From assembly GCF_004359195.1 (NCBI RefSeq), contig NZ_CP037954.1, positions 1,550,001 to 1,614,000 of the forward strand: a stretch of 64,000 bases of DNA, read 5' to 3'. This stretch comes from Chryseobacterium salivictor. GTDB taxonomy: Bacteria; Bacteroidota; Bacteroidia; Flavobacteriales; Weeksellaceae. A program made the position numbers and the translations under genes. The notes under the pieces were generated by a model. That model saw only the letters and a program-made list of their open reading frames with translations, ran no database searches and had not been told where the DNA came from. This document shows, one piece after another, positions 38,406 through 48,036 of this stretch (position 1 is the stretch's first letter; each line of letters opens with the position of its first letter).

Positions 38406-40526
38406 ATGGACGAATCTCTCTTTAATTTAGCCGAACATACGAACCGCAGTATTTTTTTAACAGGGAAAGCCGGGACGGGAAAAACGACTTTTCTGAACGA
38501 GTTTGTAAAGAAAACCAAGAAGAAACACATTGTCGTAGCGCCAACCGGGATCGCTGCGATCAATGCTGGTGGCGTTACGATTCACTCCATGTTCGGACTT
38601 CCATTGAGAACTTTTATTCCGACGACCGACCGGATCGACAGCAATTTGGGAAACAATATTTCCGATTTGATGCAGCATTTCAAATACCGAAAAGACAAAC
38701 TCAAATTGTTGCGCGAAATAGAAATTATCATCATTGATGAGGTTTCCATGCTGCGTGCCGATGTTTTGGATATGATGGATTTTTCGCTGAGATTCGTTCG
38801 CAGGAATCAGCAGAAATTCGGGGGCGTTCAGATGTTGTTTATTGGCGATCTGTACCAGCTTCCGCCGGTGGTTCGCGATGAACATTTTTTAGGCAAGTAT
38901 TATAAATCGCCTTTTTTCTTCGAAAGTTATGCCTTGAAGGAAATGCCTTTAATCACCATCGAACTGACGACCGTTTACCGGCAGACCGACGAAAAGTTTT
39001 TGGATATTCTGAATGATATCCGCGATGGGGCAGTGGGTGATATCGATTTCGAAACATTGAATGAAAGATATGTTCCCGATTTCGAACCGACCGATGAACC
39101 TTACGTTTATCTGACTTCACACAACAGAATGGCCGACGAAATCAACCAGAAAAAACTGACCGAACTGAAAGGAAAACCTTTTATATACCGTGCAGATATT
39201 ATTGGGAATTTTAATGAAAATCAATATCCCAACGAAGAAGAACTGCAGTTGAAAGTAGGTGCCCAGGTCATGTTTATCCGAAACGATGCGAGCGGTGAAA
39301 AAAGATATTTCAACGGAAAACTCGCCGAAGTAATGGGTTTGGATGAGAAAGAAATTACCGTGCTTATCGATGGTGACAATGAAGTTTTTAAGATAAAAAA
39401 AGAAACCTGGGAACAGAAAAGATATGGTTTGGATGCCGATAAAAATATTACGGAAGATGTGTTGGGGAGTTTCCAGCAATATCCGATTCGCCTTGCCTGG
39501 GCCGTGACCATTCATAAATCGCAAGGTTTAACTTTTGACCGTTTGATTATCGATGCCGGAAAATCTTTCGCTTCCGGACAGGTTTATGTAGCGCTTTCGC
39601 GGTGCCGGACTTTAGAGGGAATTGTGTTAAAGTCTAAAATCACACCGAATGTTATTTTCGCCGACCGCAGGGTTTCGAAGTTTCAGGATGAAACGAACGC
39701 CAATGAAAAAGTTGAAGAGATTCTTCAGGCTGAAAAATATGATTACAGCATCAAAAAAGTGATCAGCAGTTTAGACTGTTTGTGGTTCAAACATTCCCTG
39801 GAGAAATGGTTTCAAACCACCAAAACCAGCAAAGCACTTGATAAAAACAAAGCCACTTTTTTGTACCAAAGCATTAAACCGAAGATTGAAAACTTTGGGA
39901 ACGTTTACCAGAAGTTTGAGAAAATAATGGTTCAGAAAACCCATAAATTCATCAATGGTGATGAGGAATGGAGCGAAATAGAAACCAAAGCAAAAGGAGC
40001 GGTGAATTTCTTTTTTACGAAAGTAAATATAGAAGTTTTTCAGCCGTTGCTCGATTTTTATTCTGACAACAAAGGAACCAAAGGGCTCAAAGAATACAAC
40101 GAAGATTTTCGGGTTGTTCTGGATGATTTGGAAGATTATCTGAATGATCTGAAAAAAGTGTATTTATTGCAAGCGCCCCTTTTCAATACCGAAAATAATA
40201 TCACCATTTCAACGAAAGTTGCCAAAATCCCTTCTCATATCCTGACCTTCCAGTTATTTGAAGAAGGCAAAACCATTCCTGAAATCGCCAAAGAAAGAGG
40301 GTTGGTCACCGAAACTATTTTCGGTCATCTGGCCAAATTCGCCGAGCAGGGATTATTGGATTTATCCAGAATTTTTGATAAAGATAAAATCAAAACTTTT
40401 GAAAAGGAGTTCAGGAACAATTCCTACGAAACCTTAAACGATTGGAAAAAAGCATTGCCGAACGATTTTGAATTCAATGAAATCCGTTTGCTGCTGAATC
40501 ACTTTACCCACAAGAAATCTAAGTAA
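38406..40526 (+). CDS. Pif1/RecD-like ATP-dependent helicase with C-terminal HTH
   Basis: A 706-residue SF1B helicase. Walker A GKAGTGKT is at residues 20-27, Walker B IIIIDEVSM near 110-118, then FIGDLYQLPPV (motif III), and the RecD/Pif1 C-terminal motifs AWAVTIHKSQGLTFD and GQVYVALSRCRTLEG. A C-terminal extension (about 430-706) is mostly helical and ends with a helix-turn-helix resembling the one after RecQ HRDC domains (QLFEEGKTIPEIAKERGLV). It likely unwinds DNA with 5'-3' polarity in repair or replication; the HTH tail may position it on DNA. No operon partner. Confidence 0.9.
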   Translation: MDESLFNLAEHTNRSIFLTGKAGTGKTTFLNEFVKKTKKKHIVVAPTGIAAINAGGVTIHSMFGLPLRTFIPTTDRIDSNLGNNISDLMQHFKYRKDKLKLLREIEIIIIDEVSMLRADVLDMMDFSLRFVRRNQQKFGGVQMLFIGDLYQLPPVVRDEHFLGKYYKSPFFFESYALKEMPLITIELTTVYRQTDEKFLDILNDIRDGAVGDIDFETLNERYVPDFEPTDEPYVYLTSHNRMADEINQKKLTELKGKPFIYRADIIGNFNENQYPNEEELQLKVGAQVMFIRNDASGEKRYFNGKLAEVMGLDEKEITVLIDGDNEVFKIKKETWEQKRYGLDADKNITEDVLGSFQQYPIRLAWAVTIHKSQGLTFDRLIIDAGKSFASGQVYVALSRCRTLEGIVLKSKITPNVIFADRRVSKFQDETNANEKVEEILQAEKYDYSIKKVISSLDCLWFKHSLEKWFQTTKTSKALDKNKATFLYQSIKPKIENFGNVYQKFEKIMVQKTHKFINGDEEWSEIETKAKGAVNFFFTKVNIEVFQPLLDFYSDNKGTKGLKEYNEDFRVVLDDLEDYLNDLKKVYLLQAPLFNTENNITISTKVAKIPSHILTFQLFEEGKTIPEIAKERGLVTETIFGHLAKFAEQGLLDLSRIFDKDKIKTFEKEFRNNSYETLNDWKKALPNDFEFNEIRLLLNHFTHKKSK

Positions 40527-41016
40527 GAAGTTAAACCACAAAAGTCACAAAAGTTTTATTGTTACTCAAGAAAATATAATTCTTCTGAAAAGTTTACAAA
40601 ATTTTCAATGAATTTTATAGTGATTTTCACCATTAACATTTAATGAAGAAATTAAGTTCATTTAGAATTCCTTCGCACAAATCTTCATGCACTTTTCAGC
40701 AGCTTAAAAACTTCAACACAAGTTTGTGACTGTGTGGTTGAAAAAATAATTTACAGCAACTTTTGCGAACTTTTGAAAGCCTTATTAAAATATAACTTTT
40801 GCGCCTTTTGCGGTTAAAAAAAATGAAAATTCGCAGCAGAAATTGAACCATTAAGATATTAAGAATAATTAAGAGAACACTCCTTTTAGCGGTCAATTCT
40901 TAATCTTCTTTAATACCTTAATGTTTAAAAAATTTCATTCAATTCTTCAAGCTACTTTTAATAAAAATTTTTAAACTTACAATAATCTCAATTCCTGAAA
41001 TCCGTGAGCTTACTTT
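40527..41016. repeat. Intergenic region with inverted CAAAAG-head repeats
   Basis: The 490 bases between the convergent helicase and lnt genes hold a head repeat in plus orientation at 40533-40557 and a longer copy in minus orientation at about 40751-40817 (TTTTGCGCCTTTTGCGG end). The minus copy keeps the full roughly 60-base module seen in the 207-bp array. Facing ATTAAGATATTAAG and TCTTAATCTTCTTTAA strings follow at 40850-40925. No gene is supported. Confidence 0.8.
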
Positions 41017-42678
41017 TTATCTTTTAATCACGATTTTCTTTACCGGTTCCTGCGGTTTTCTGTTCTGATATTTTTTAATCCAATTATAAAAAATCAGAAA
41101 GCCGAAAACGAAAATAGAAAGCCGTGATAATAAATCTCCCGTTCGGGTATAAAAAGTCTGGTGATCATACAGATCAATTTTCGCAAAAAGAGCTGTTTTG
41201 TCGCCATAAAAGGTATCGGCCACCACATCGCCTTTCACATCAATATGCGCAGAAATCCCGCTGTTGGCGGATCTTGTAATTTCACGTCGGGTTTCTATCG
41301 CGCGCATTTTGGCATAAGCCAGAAGTTGTTTGTGACCCTGCGTAACGCCCCACCAGGAGTCGTTCGTCATAATTCCTAAAAAGTTCGCGCCTTTTTTAAC
41401 GTAATCAGTAACGAATTCGCCGTAAATACTTTCGTAGCAAATAATCGGCGCCAATTTTCCTTTGTTAAAAGGATTGCCGAACACCTTTCTTTCTTCATCA
41501 ATTCCCAGGGAAGCAGTTGTTCCGCCCAGATCCAGCATCGCATTTCCGAGAATGGGTTTCAGTACATTGATGTAAGGGAAAATCTCTACTCCCGGCACGA
41601 GTTTACCTTTGTGATAAACTTCTATTTTTTGGTTAGGGATAATTTGAATGGCAGAATTATAACTGTCCACGTACATTCCCTGGGAAGTCTGGTACGCGGT
41701 TTTCGATCTGTGATTTTCATCGGTATAAAAACGGTGGGAAGAAATTCCCGTGGCAAAAACAGATTTCGGATGTTCCGTTAAAAATTCTTTCGTTTTATTT
41801 AAAAGTTCGCTGTGTTCAAAACCCGTTTCCGAAATTGAACCAAAACCGGGAAGTGAAGTTTCGGGACCGATATAATAATCGATTTGTCCCTTCGAATTTT
41901 CTTCGGCTAAAGTCAGTAAATCATTTAAAATGGTTAAGCTGTCCTTTGAATATTTTTCGGTGTAGGGATTTAAGTCCGGCTGCAGCATTAAAACATTGAC
42001 CGACCCGATGGGTTTCAAATCAAAGTTTTGGTATTTCACCACTGAAATTATCATGGGCAAAGCAATTCCTGCAACAAGAATGGAGGAGTTGATGATTAAG
42101 GATTTTCTTTTTCTGCCGGCTTCCCAAATCCGCAATGTGTAGAAAGCAAAAACATTCACCAGCAAGATCCAGAAACTTCCGCCCGTTGCCCCAAAGGTGT
42201 CATACCACTGAATCAGCTGCGGGTAATCGGCAAATGCGTTTCCTAAATTCAACCACGGCCAGGTAAATTCCCAGCTCAAATGGATTTTTTCCCAAACCAT
42301 CCACACGGCAACGAAGAATGTCAGTCCGAAATAAGTTCCCTGCGCGTTTTTATACCAATGATAACATTGAAAAATAAAGGAATAAAAGAGAGAATTCAAT
42401 AAAACCGGTACCACAACGGCTAATAGGGAATTGGTGCCGTCCGGATTTTTCGCTCCGTATAACCAACCGGTGGTGACGATATTCCAAATCACAAAACAGA
42501 GGAAAGTCAGTCCGAAAATGGTCCCGCCTTTTCTTTTGATTTCTGAAAATTTTGAAATGTCGTGTTCCATTATTAAAAGAGGAACGAGCGCAAAAAATAT
42601 AAAAAAAGGAATGCCGTAAGTGGGCCATGAAATACTCAGCAGAACCGCCGAGAGTAAGGACAAAATAATATATTTCAT
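41017..42678 (-). CDS. lnt: Apolipoprotein N-acyltransferase
   Basis: A 553-residue inner-membrane enzyme that adds the third acyl chain to lipoproteins. Six or more N-terminal helices (about 1-220) precede a periplasmic nitrilase-like domain with the catalytic Glu in YIGPETSLPGF, Lys in VYHKGKLVPGVE and Cys in PIICYESIYGEF; a final helix (about 515-535) returns to the membrane. The presence of many lipoproteins in the window fits. An exact -7 box TATCTTTG (minus strand, 42705-42712) lies 26 bases upstream. Confidence 0.93.
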   Translation of the reverse strand: MKYIILSLLSAVLLSISWPTYGIPFFIFFALVPLLIMEHDISKFSEIKRKGGTIFGLTFLCFVIWNIVTTGWLYGAKNPDGTNSLLAVVVPVLLNSLFYSFIFQCYHWYKNAQGTYFGLTFFVAVWMVWEKIHLSWEFTWPWLNLGNAFADYPQLIQWYDTFGATGGSFWILLVNVFAFYTLRIWEAGRKRKSLIINSSILVAGIALPMIISVVKYQNFDLKPIGSVNVLMLQPDLNPYTEKYSKDSLTILNDLLTLAEENSKGQIDYYIGPETSLPGFGSISETGFEHSELLNKTKEFLTEHPKSVFATGISSHRFYTDENHRSKTAYQTSQGMYVDSYNSAIQIIPNQKIEVYHKGKLVPGVEIFPYINVLKPILGNAMLDLGGTTASLGIDEERKVFGNPFNKGKLAPIICYESIYGEFVTDYVKKGANFLGIMTNDSWWGVTQGHKQLLAYAKMRAIETRREITRSANSGISAHIDVKGDVVADTFYGDKTALFAKIDLYDHQTFYTRTGDLLSRLSIFVFGFLIFYNWIKKYQNRKPQEPVKKIVIKR

Positions 42679-42744
42679 AAGTTGTTTAAAACGAATTTAG
42701 TCTTCAAAGATAAGGATTTCTGCTTCCGCATTGAAAAGTAATCT

Positions 42745-43187
42745 TTTTGCCACGGATGCATGGGTTTTTTACTGTTTGGAGAAAATAGTCGTGCATTCGT
42801 GGCTTTAATCATTTTTGCCACGGATGCACGAATTTTTTTACTGTTTTGAGGAATGAAATTATTCGTAAAGGTCCATTTTGTTTAACTGGAAATTAAAATG
42901 ATTTGAGAAAACATTCGTGCATTCGTGGCTTTTATTTTTGCGATGAATAAACGGGTTTATTTTGATATAATTTATTCGTGCATTCGTGGCTTTAATCATT
43001 TTTGCCACGGATGCACGAATTTTTTTACTGTTTTGAGGAATGAAATTATTCGTAAAGGTCCATTTTGTTTAACTGGAAATTAAAATGATTTGAGAAAACA
43101 TTCGTGCATTCGTGGCTTTTATTTTTGCGATGAATACACGGGTTTATTTTGATGTAATTTATTCGTGCATTCGTGGCTGATGTCCTT
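42745..43187. repeat. 187-bp tandem repeat (about 2 copies) of GCATTCGTGGC hairpins
   Basis: The string GCCACGGATGCACGAAT recurs at 42817 and 43004, a 187-base period, with the intervening sequence nearly identical (differences such as AATAAACGGG versus AATACACGGG). Units end with ATTCGTGCATTCGTGGC, the reverse complement of the opening string, so each holds strong hairpins. A truncated unit precedes at about 42745-42800. The array occupies most of the 514-base gap between lnt and folB. Confidence 0.92.
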
Positions 43188-43192
43188 TAAAG

Positions 43193-43552
43193 CTAAAACT
43201 GATTTTCGATCTCCACGCTTACGCCGTGCATTTCGCCCGTCATTGGCGGATTGGTTTTGGTGATTTTAATTTTAATAAAAGAAATCTGCGGAAAGGCCAG
43301 TTTTACATTTTTCAGAATTCTGCCCGCCACATGTTCCATCAAATTCGAAGGGATTTTCATTTCCTGATGAATAATATCGTTGATGGCTGCGTAATTGATG
43401 GTGTCGTTTAAATCATCCGTTCCTACGGCTTTCCACAAATCGGCCTGAACTTCTACATTCAAAAGATAATAGGTTCCGATGAGCGTTTCTTCGGCAAGCA
43501 CGCCGTGATAAGCGTAGATTTTCAGATTTTCTATAATTATTTTTGAAGTCAT
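43193..43552 (-). CDS. folB: Dihydroneopterin aldolase
   Basis: A 119-residue folate-pathway enzyme converting dihydroneopterin to 6-hydroxymethyl-dihydropterin. IIIENLKIYAYHGVLAEE carries the conserved YHGV segment with the pterin-binding Tyr/His, the conserved Glu is in NLMEHVAGRI, and IKITKTNPPMTGEMHGVSVEI ends the domain. Full length for the family. It stands alone between repeat-rich gaps, with no other folate gene visible. Confidence 0.92.
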   Translation of the reverse strand: MTSKIIIENLKIYAYHGVLAEETLIGTYYLLNVEVQADLWKAVGTDDLNDTINYAAINDIIHQEMKIPSNLMEHVAGRILKNVKLAFPQISFIKIKITKTNPPMTGEMHGVSVEIENQF

Positions 43553-43737
43553 TTTTTTTAAATTTATTGTAACGCAAAAGACGCCAAGATTTATTAAACG
43601 AACTAAAGTCCCTTCCTATTGATGAATTCTAAATTGTAATGATGAAAGAATTTTCTATACTGTGACTTAATAAGTTGCCCCTGTTTCTCATTATCACTTA
43701 TCCCATCACCGAATCACCACATCATCACATCATCCCA

Positions 43738-44757
43738 TCACTTAATCGTCGTCGATAATTCAAGCATCGCTTCAATCGGTTTCAAAGCTTTCAGGCGCAA
43801 TTCTTCATCCATGGTGATTTCCGGCAATTCGTATTTCATGCAGAGATAGAGTTTTTCCAGCGTATTTCTTTTCATGTAAAAACATTCCGAGCAGTTGCAG
43901 CTTTCATCGAAAACCAAGGCCGGCATTAGTTTTTTATGCGGAGCGCGTTTTTGCATTTCGTGAAGAATTCCCTCTTCGGTGGCTACGATGAATTCCTGCG
44001 CATCGTCTTTTTCCACAAAATTTAAGAGCGCAGAAGTAGAACCGACGAAATGAGCCAGATCTAAAACAGGCGTTTCACTTTCCGGATGCGCGATGAGTTT
44101 TGCGTGAGGATGATCGGCCATTTGTTGGGCGATTCTCTCCATGGAAAAGGCTTCGTGAACGATACAGCTTCCGTCCCAGAGAATCATGTCGCGGCCGGTT
44201 TTCTTCATTAAATATTTCCCCAAATTTTTGTCCGGCGCGAAAATAACCGGTCGGTCTTCCGGTAAAGAACGGATGATGGTTTCGGCGTTGGAGCTGGTAA
44301 CGATGATGTCTGATTCTGCTTTGGTTTCGGCGTTGCAGTTGATGTAAGTTGCAATTAAAGCGTTCGGGTGTTTTGCCCGCATAGCCCGCAATCCTTCGCC
44401 GCTGCAACCGTCTGCAAGCGAACAGCCAGCCTGCGTATCGGGAAGGACGACTTTCTTTGTAGGATTCAGGATTTTAGCTGCTTCTGCCATAAAATGAACG
44501 CCACAAAAAGCAATCATATCGGCATCGGTATCTTTCGCCGCACGTGCCAACTGGAGGGAATCGCCCAAATAATCTGCAATGTCCTGTATGGCTGCAGGTT
44601 GGTAATAATGCGCCAAAATCACGGCGTTTTTTTCTTTTTTAAGATCTAAAATGGCTTTTACCAAATCTTCACCCTGCGGAATGATTAAGTCTTTAATATT
44701 TAAAAAACCTCTTACGGGAAGGTTGGCTTTTGCGGTGTCTAAATTTTCTGTGCTCAT
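43738..44757 (-). CDS. nadA: Quinolinate synthase A
   Basis: A 339-residue [4Fe-4S] enzyme condensing iminoaspartate with dihydroxyacetone phosphate to quinolinate in de novo NAD synthesis. Cluster cysteines are visible in [15 protein letters not shown], in [13 protein letters not shown], and in [17 protein letters not shown]. The substrate-binding [18 protein letters not shown] is at about 47-64. The partner nadB is not in the window. A HigBA module lies immediately downstream of its promoter side (34 bases). Confidence 0.95.
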   Translation of the reverse strand: MSTENLDTAKANLPVRGFLNIKDLIIPQGEDLVKAILDLKKEKNAVILAHYYQPAAIQDIADYLGDSLQLARAAKDTDADMIAFCGVHFMAEAAKILNPTKKVVLPDTQAGCSLADGCSGEGLRAMRAKHPNALIATYINCNAETKAESDIIVTSSNAETIIRSLPEDRPVIFAPDKNLGKYLMKKTGRDMILWDGSCIVHEAFSMERIAQQMADHPHAKLIAHPESETPVLDLAHFVGSTSALLNFVEKDDAQEFIVATEEGILHEMQKRAPHKKLMPALVFDESCNCSECFYMKRNTLEKLYLCMKYELPEITMDEELRLKALKPIEAMLELSTTIK

Positions 44758-44791
44758 GCGAAATTCTGTTTAAGTATGGTGTTTCTTAAAA

Positions 44792-45094
44792 TTAATAGGC
44801 GGGATTAAATTCGATTTTCAAACCCAATGCCTCGATTATTTTATAAAAAGTTGAAACTTTAGGTTCTGTTTTGCCATTTTCAATTCTTGAAATATAAGAT
44901 TTGTCGGCACCAATTTTGTCTGCCAATTGTTCCTGGGTCATGTTAGCGTTTTTTCTGGCTTGCTCAATAATTTGCCCGGTATAGAAAGCCATTGCTTTCT
45001 CCTGGAATTTTTTGCGCTCTTTAGTTCCGTATTCGCCATGTTTCTCGGCAAGAACTTTACTGTAGCTTCTAATTTTCGGTTCTTTTGTGTTCAT
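44792..45094 (-). CDS. higA: HigA-type antitoxin (XRE-family HTH)
   Basis: A 100-residue antitoxin with a helix-turn-helix of the XRE/Cro type, NMTQEQLADKIGADKSYISRIENG (about 51-74), followed by KTEPKVSTFYKIIEALGLKIEF. The basic N-terminus probably wraps the toxin. Its start overlaps the end of the toxin gene by 26 bases, and the toxin-first order is the signature of HigBA. It would repress the module by binding the palindrome upstream of the toxin gene. Confidence 0.88.
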   Translation of the reverse strand: MNTKEPKIRSYSKVLAEKHGEYGTKERKKFQEKAMAFYTGQIIEQARKNANMTQEQLADKIGADKSYISRIENGKTEPKVSTFYKIIEALGLKIEFNPAY

Positions 45095-45407
45095 AATATT
45101 GAGCCATTATTTTTAAAGCTTTCTCTACCTCTTTTTTTGGAGTTTTCTGAGATTTTTTCTGAAATCCATTGAAGAGAACAACTAATTTTCCCTCATCAAA
45201 ACAAAAGAAAACTCTGTAAATATTGCTTTGATATTCGATTCTAATCTCGAATAAACCATTTTCAATATGTTTCACAAATTTTTCTGAAATCCTTTCCTGA
45301 GTTTCAATGATATCAAAAATATATTCTATTTTTTCAACAACTTTCGGATGAAGTTTCTTTATAAAATCATCAAAATAATGACCGAAAGTTATGATTTCTC
45401 TAATCAT
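45069..45407 (-). CDS. higB: HigB/RelE-type toxin (phage-derived Gp49-like family)
   Basis: A 112-residue RelE-fold toxin, probably a ribosome-dependent mRNA interferase. Recognisable parts are IIETQERISEKFVKHIENGLFEIRIEY and YRVFFCFDEGKLVVLFNGFQKKSQKTPKKEVEKAL, the usual C-terminal strand with FQKK(S/T)xKTP. The open frame extends to 45458, but that start would lie upstream of the promoter; the ATG at 45407 starts the conserved MIREIITF. A -7 box is only 2 bases before it. Confidence 0.87.
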   Translation of the reverse strand: MIREIITFGHYFDDFIKKLHPKVVEKIEYIFDIIETQERISEKFVKHIENGLFEIRIEYQSNIYRVFFCFDEGKLVVLFNGFQKKSQKTPKKEVEKALKIMAQYYEHKRTEN

Positions 45408-45446
45408 CGCAAAGTTACTAAAAGTTGTATAATTGTGCAACTTGTT
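45408..45446 (-). promoter_or_regulatory. higBA promoter with 22-bp palindromic operator
   Basis: On the minus strand, a -33 TTG is followed after 20 bases by the -7 box TAACTTTG (45410-45417). Between and over the -33 lies the near-perfect palindrome AAGTTGTATAATTG..CAACTT at 45422-45443 (6-bp perfect outer arms, AATT core), a good HigA operator. The -7 box ends 2 bases before the toxin ATG. Confidence 0.7.
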
Positions 45447-45519
45447 TCGAGCGGGCAATTGCAGTCAAATTTTCAATAATGTCTGCTCCAAACCTGAATA
45501 CAAATCTATTGTTTAATGC

Positions 45520-46251
45520 TTAAAAACATTTAGGATTGGGATGTATAAATGTATAATTAAAATCTTGAATCAAATGCTGGGACGAAATAATCCGTTGCGG
45601 TAGCATTCCTGTTTTATCGCTGTTGCTTTTATTTTCCAAATTCAGAACCTCTCCTATTGACGGATGTTCCGGAGCAACGACATTGTAAGTTTCTGCTTTT
45701 ATTTCAGAATGAATCAGTTGTTCTGCGATCGCTACAATATCTTCGTAATGAATATAATTGGTGGGTTTATCAGGGTTTTCCGGCAATCTGTTTTTAAAGA
45801 AATTTTGGAGCGACCGTTCGTTACCCATTAATCCGCCAAACCGCAAAATAGTGGTTTGCGGATATTTCTTTCGGACTATATTTTCTGAAGTGAGAATATC
45901 GGTTCTTAAATTCTCGGTATCGTTTTCAGTGAAAGTTTTCTCTTCCTGCGGATAAATTCCGGTAGAGCTGAAAAAGATGGTTTTTGAAAATTGCTCATCG
46001 AGTTTTTCAAAACCCCGATGCCAGTCATTTCTCGAAACCGGCATGCTGAAAACCGCAATGTCGACCTCGTTTAAAAAATCAAAATCTACCGTTGAGCGAA
46101 AGTCGAGCAGATGAACTTCTACCGCCACTTTCTTCAGCGGAATTATTTTATCAGGTGTCGTGGTTGTGGCGATGACATGATGCTTTTGATCAGTCCAGTA
46201 TCTGGCTAATTTTTCTCCAACCCAGCCGCAGCCGATAATGGCGATTCTCAT
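45520..46251 (-). CDS. NAD(P)-dependent epimerase/dehydratase-like protein (YeeZ-like)
   Basis: A 243-residue Rossmann-fold protein of the extended SDR type. The dinucleotide motif is G7-C-G9-W-V-G12, then HVIATTTTPDKI and FSSTGIYPQEEKTF, where the Tyr lies without the following YxxxK, as in atypical SDRs. TILRFGGLMGNERSLQNFF and NYIHYEDIVAIAEQLI are typical. Substrate unknown. Its ATG overlaps the gmk stop codon (ATGA), so the two are translationally coupled in one operon. Confidence 0.82.
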   Translation of the reverse strand: MRIAIIGCGWVGEKLARYWTDQKHHVIATTTTPDKIIPLKKVAVEVHLLDFRSTVDFDFLNEVDIAVFSMPVSRNDWHRGFEKLDEQFSKTIFFSSTGIYPQEEKTFTENDTENLRTDILTSENIVRKKYPQTTILRFGGLMGNERSLQNFFKNRLPENPDKPTNYIHYEDIVAIAEQLIHSEIKAETYNVVAPEHPSIGEVLNLENKSNSDKTGMLPQRIISSQHLIQDFNYTFIHPNPKCF

Positions 46252-46811
46252 GATTTCAAAAACTGCGTTATTAAATTATCGATTTCAATTTTAGCCACTT
46301 CCAACTGATCGTTGATTACAATTTTGTCAAATTCATTTTTAAAAGAGATTTCTTCTGTTGCTTTTGCAACACGCAGGTGAATGGTTTCCAGGTCGTCGGT
46401 TCCTCTTGCAATCAATCTTAATTCCAAAGCGGCTACCGAAGGCGGCATAATGAAAATAGACAATGCTTTGTCGCCGAAATATTTTTTCAAGGCAATTCCG
46501 CCCTGCACATCCACATCGAAAATAACGGCCTTTCCGCTGGCCCAGATGCGTTCGACTTCTGATTTCAAAGTCCCGTAATATTTGTCGGTATATACTTCTT
46601 CAAACTCCACGAAATCCCCCTCAGCAATCTTCTGACGAAATTCTTCAGGAGTGATAAAATGATAATCGATACCTTGCTGTTCTTCGCCTCTCGGATTTCT
46701 GGTCGTACAGGAAATTGAAAATGCCAGTTCCGAAAAATGTTCGAGACAGTGTTTTACAAGAGTGGTTTTTCCACTTCCGGAGGGTGCGGAGAATATGATT
46801 ACTTTGTTCAT
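46248..46811 (-). CDS. gmk: Guanylate kinase
   Basis: A 187-residue kinase converting GMP to GDP. The P-loop is SAPSGSGKTTL (residues 8-18), followed by the GMP-binding SCTTRNPRGEEQQGIDYHFI and FVEFEEVYTDKYYGTLKS. Length is typical. It lies downstream of yicC on the same strand, the customary yicC-gmk pairing, though here a 367-base repeat-containing gap separates them. The last codons overlap the epimerase gene. Confidence 0.96.
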   Translation of the reverse strand: MNKVIIFSAPSGSGKTTLVKHCLEHFSELAFSISCTTRNPRGEEQQGIDYHFITPEEFRQKIAEGDFVEFEEVYTDKYYGTLKSEVERIWASGKAVIFDVDVQGGIALKKYFGDKALSIFIMPPSVAALELRLIARGTDDLETIHLRVAKATEEISFKNEFDKIVINDQLEVAKIEIDNLITQFLKS

Positions 46812-47178
46812 TGGTTTTTTAATTTTTGAGAAGACGGATAGATGATAGACGGATAGATAATAGATGATAGACTGTTAGATAATAGATGATAGACTGATAG
46901 ATGATTATGCATCTCCGATTTTGGTCATGATTTTAATTTTTTAACGCAAAGTAATATAATGTTTTTATTTATAAATGCCCTGTTTTTAGCTTTTTTTAAG
47001 TTCGAAAAGGGGCATTTGACTTCGTCGAATCTTTGTTGTCTCCACTTACTAAAGTTCGTAAAGATTTTACAATTACTTCTAATTACGGCAATCAATGCTG
47101 TGGTCTTTCATCTATCCGTCTATCGTCTATTATCTATCCGTCTATTATCTAATATCTTCTAGTCTATTATCTTTTAGT
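46812..47178. repeat. yicC-gmk intergenic region with facing GATAGA repeats
   Basis: GATAGATGATAGACGG-type strings at 46833-46910 face complementary CTATCCGTCTATTATC-type strings at 47107-47180, enclosing about 200 bases. The right-hand array supplies the TAG stop codon of yicC. The enclosed part includes GGCATTTGACTTCGTCGAATC (about 47011-47031), also found at 56962-56982. No gene is supported. Confidence 0.8.
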
Positions 47179-48036
47179 CTACAATACGTTAAGCGTCTGT
47201 TCCTTTATTTTTTCCAGATCATCTTTCATCATGACCACGAGTTTTTGAATTTCTGCGTGGTTGGCTTTGGAGCCGAGGGTATTGATTTCTCTGCCGATTT
47301 CCTGAGAAATAAACCCGAGTTTTTTGCCGTTGCAGCTTTCTTCAATCATTACTTCCAGATAATATTTTAAATGTTGGGTAAGCCGGACTTTTTCTTCAGC
47401 GATATCCAGTTTTTCAGTATAATAAGCCATTTCCTGATAGAAACGGGTTTCGTCGATCTGATCAAATTCGTTGAGTGATTTTCGGTAGCGTTCTTTTACC
47501 GCATCCATTCTCACTTCTTCGTAAGGTTTTATCTGATGGAGGCAGTTCTCAATTTTGTTGATATTCCGGTGCAGTTCTTCCTGTAGAATTTCACCTTCTA
47601 TCCGTCGGAAATTGTCAAATTTCGTTAAAGCTTCTTCTAATAACTCGATTAAAAAAATCCATTCGTCATCATTGAGTTCGTCGCTTTTGGAAGAAATGGC
47701 TTCCGGCATTCTCACCGCCATTTTCAGATATTCGAAATCGGGACCGTCTCCGGCCACTTTTTTCAGTTCCTGCATATACGCCTGTACCAGATCGTGATTT
47801 ATATTCACATCACTGGCGTTATTGAGGGATTCGATATTCACGTAGCAATCAACTTTCCCGCGGAGAACCCGGTCGTTGAGTATTTTGCGCATTTCGAATT
47901 CTTTCTCTTTATATCTTAATGGGATTTTGATGTTTAAATCAAAAGATTTGCTATTGAGGGATTTAATGTCGACGGTTATTTTTTTACCTTCGAAAACTCC
48001 TTCGCTTCTGCCGAAGCCGGTCATGGATAAAATCAT
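47179..48036 (-). CDS. yicC: YicC/YloC family endoribonuclease
   Basis: A 285-residue protein of the YicC family, reported as a manganese-dependent endoribonuclease in other bacteria. The N-terminal MTGFGRSEG motif is at residues 5-13, then VDIKSLNSKSFDLNIKIPL, and the C-terminal DUF1732 half ends with KKLGFISQEIGREINTLGSKA and the MKDDLEKIKEQ helix. Exact -7 box TATCTTTG (minus strand, 48054-48061) lies 17 bases upstream. Placed before gmk, as usual. Confidence 0.93.
   Translation of the reverse strand: MILSMTGFGRSEGVFEGKKITVDIKSLNSKSFDLNIKIPLRYKEKEFEMRKILNDRVLRGKVDCYVNIESLNNASDVNINHDLVQAYMQELKKVAGDGPDFEYLKMAVRMPEAISSKSDELNDDEWIFLIELLEEALTKFDNFRRIEGEILQEELHRNINKIENCLHQIKPYEEVRMDAVKERYRKSLNEFDQIDETRFYQEMAYYTEKLDIAEEKVRLTQHLKYYLEVMIEESCNGKKLGFISQEIGREINTLGSKANHAEIQKLVVMMKDDLEKIKEQTLNVL

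Noticed and set aside
46959-47370. Two plus-strand frames across the yicC-gmk gap
   Set aside because: They consist of GATAGA repeats and antisense of yicC; no start signals or resemblance to known proteins.
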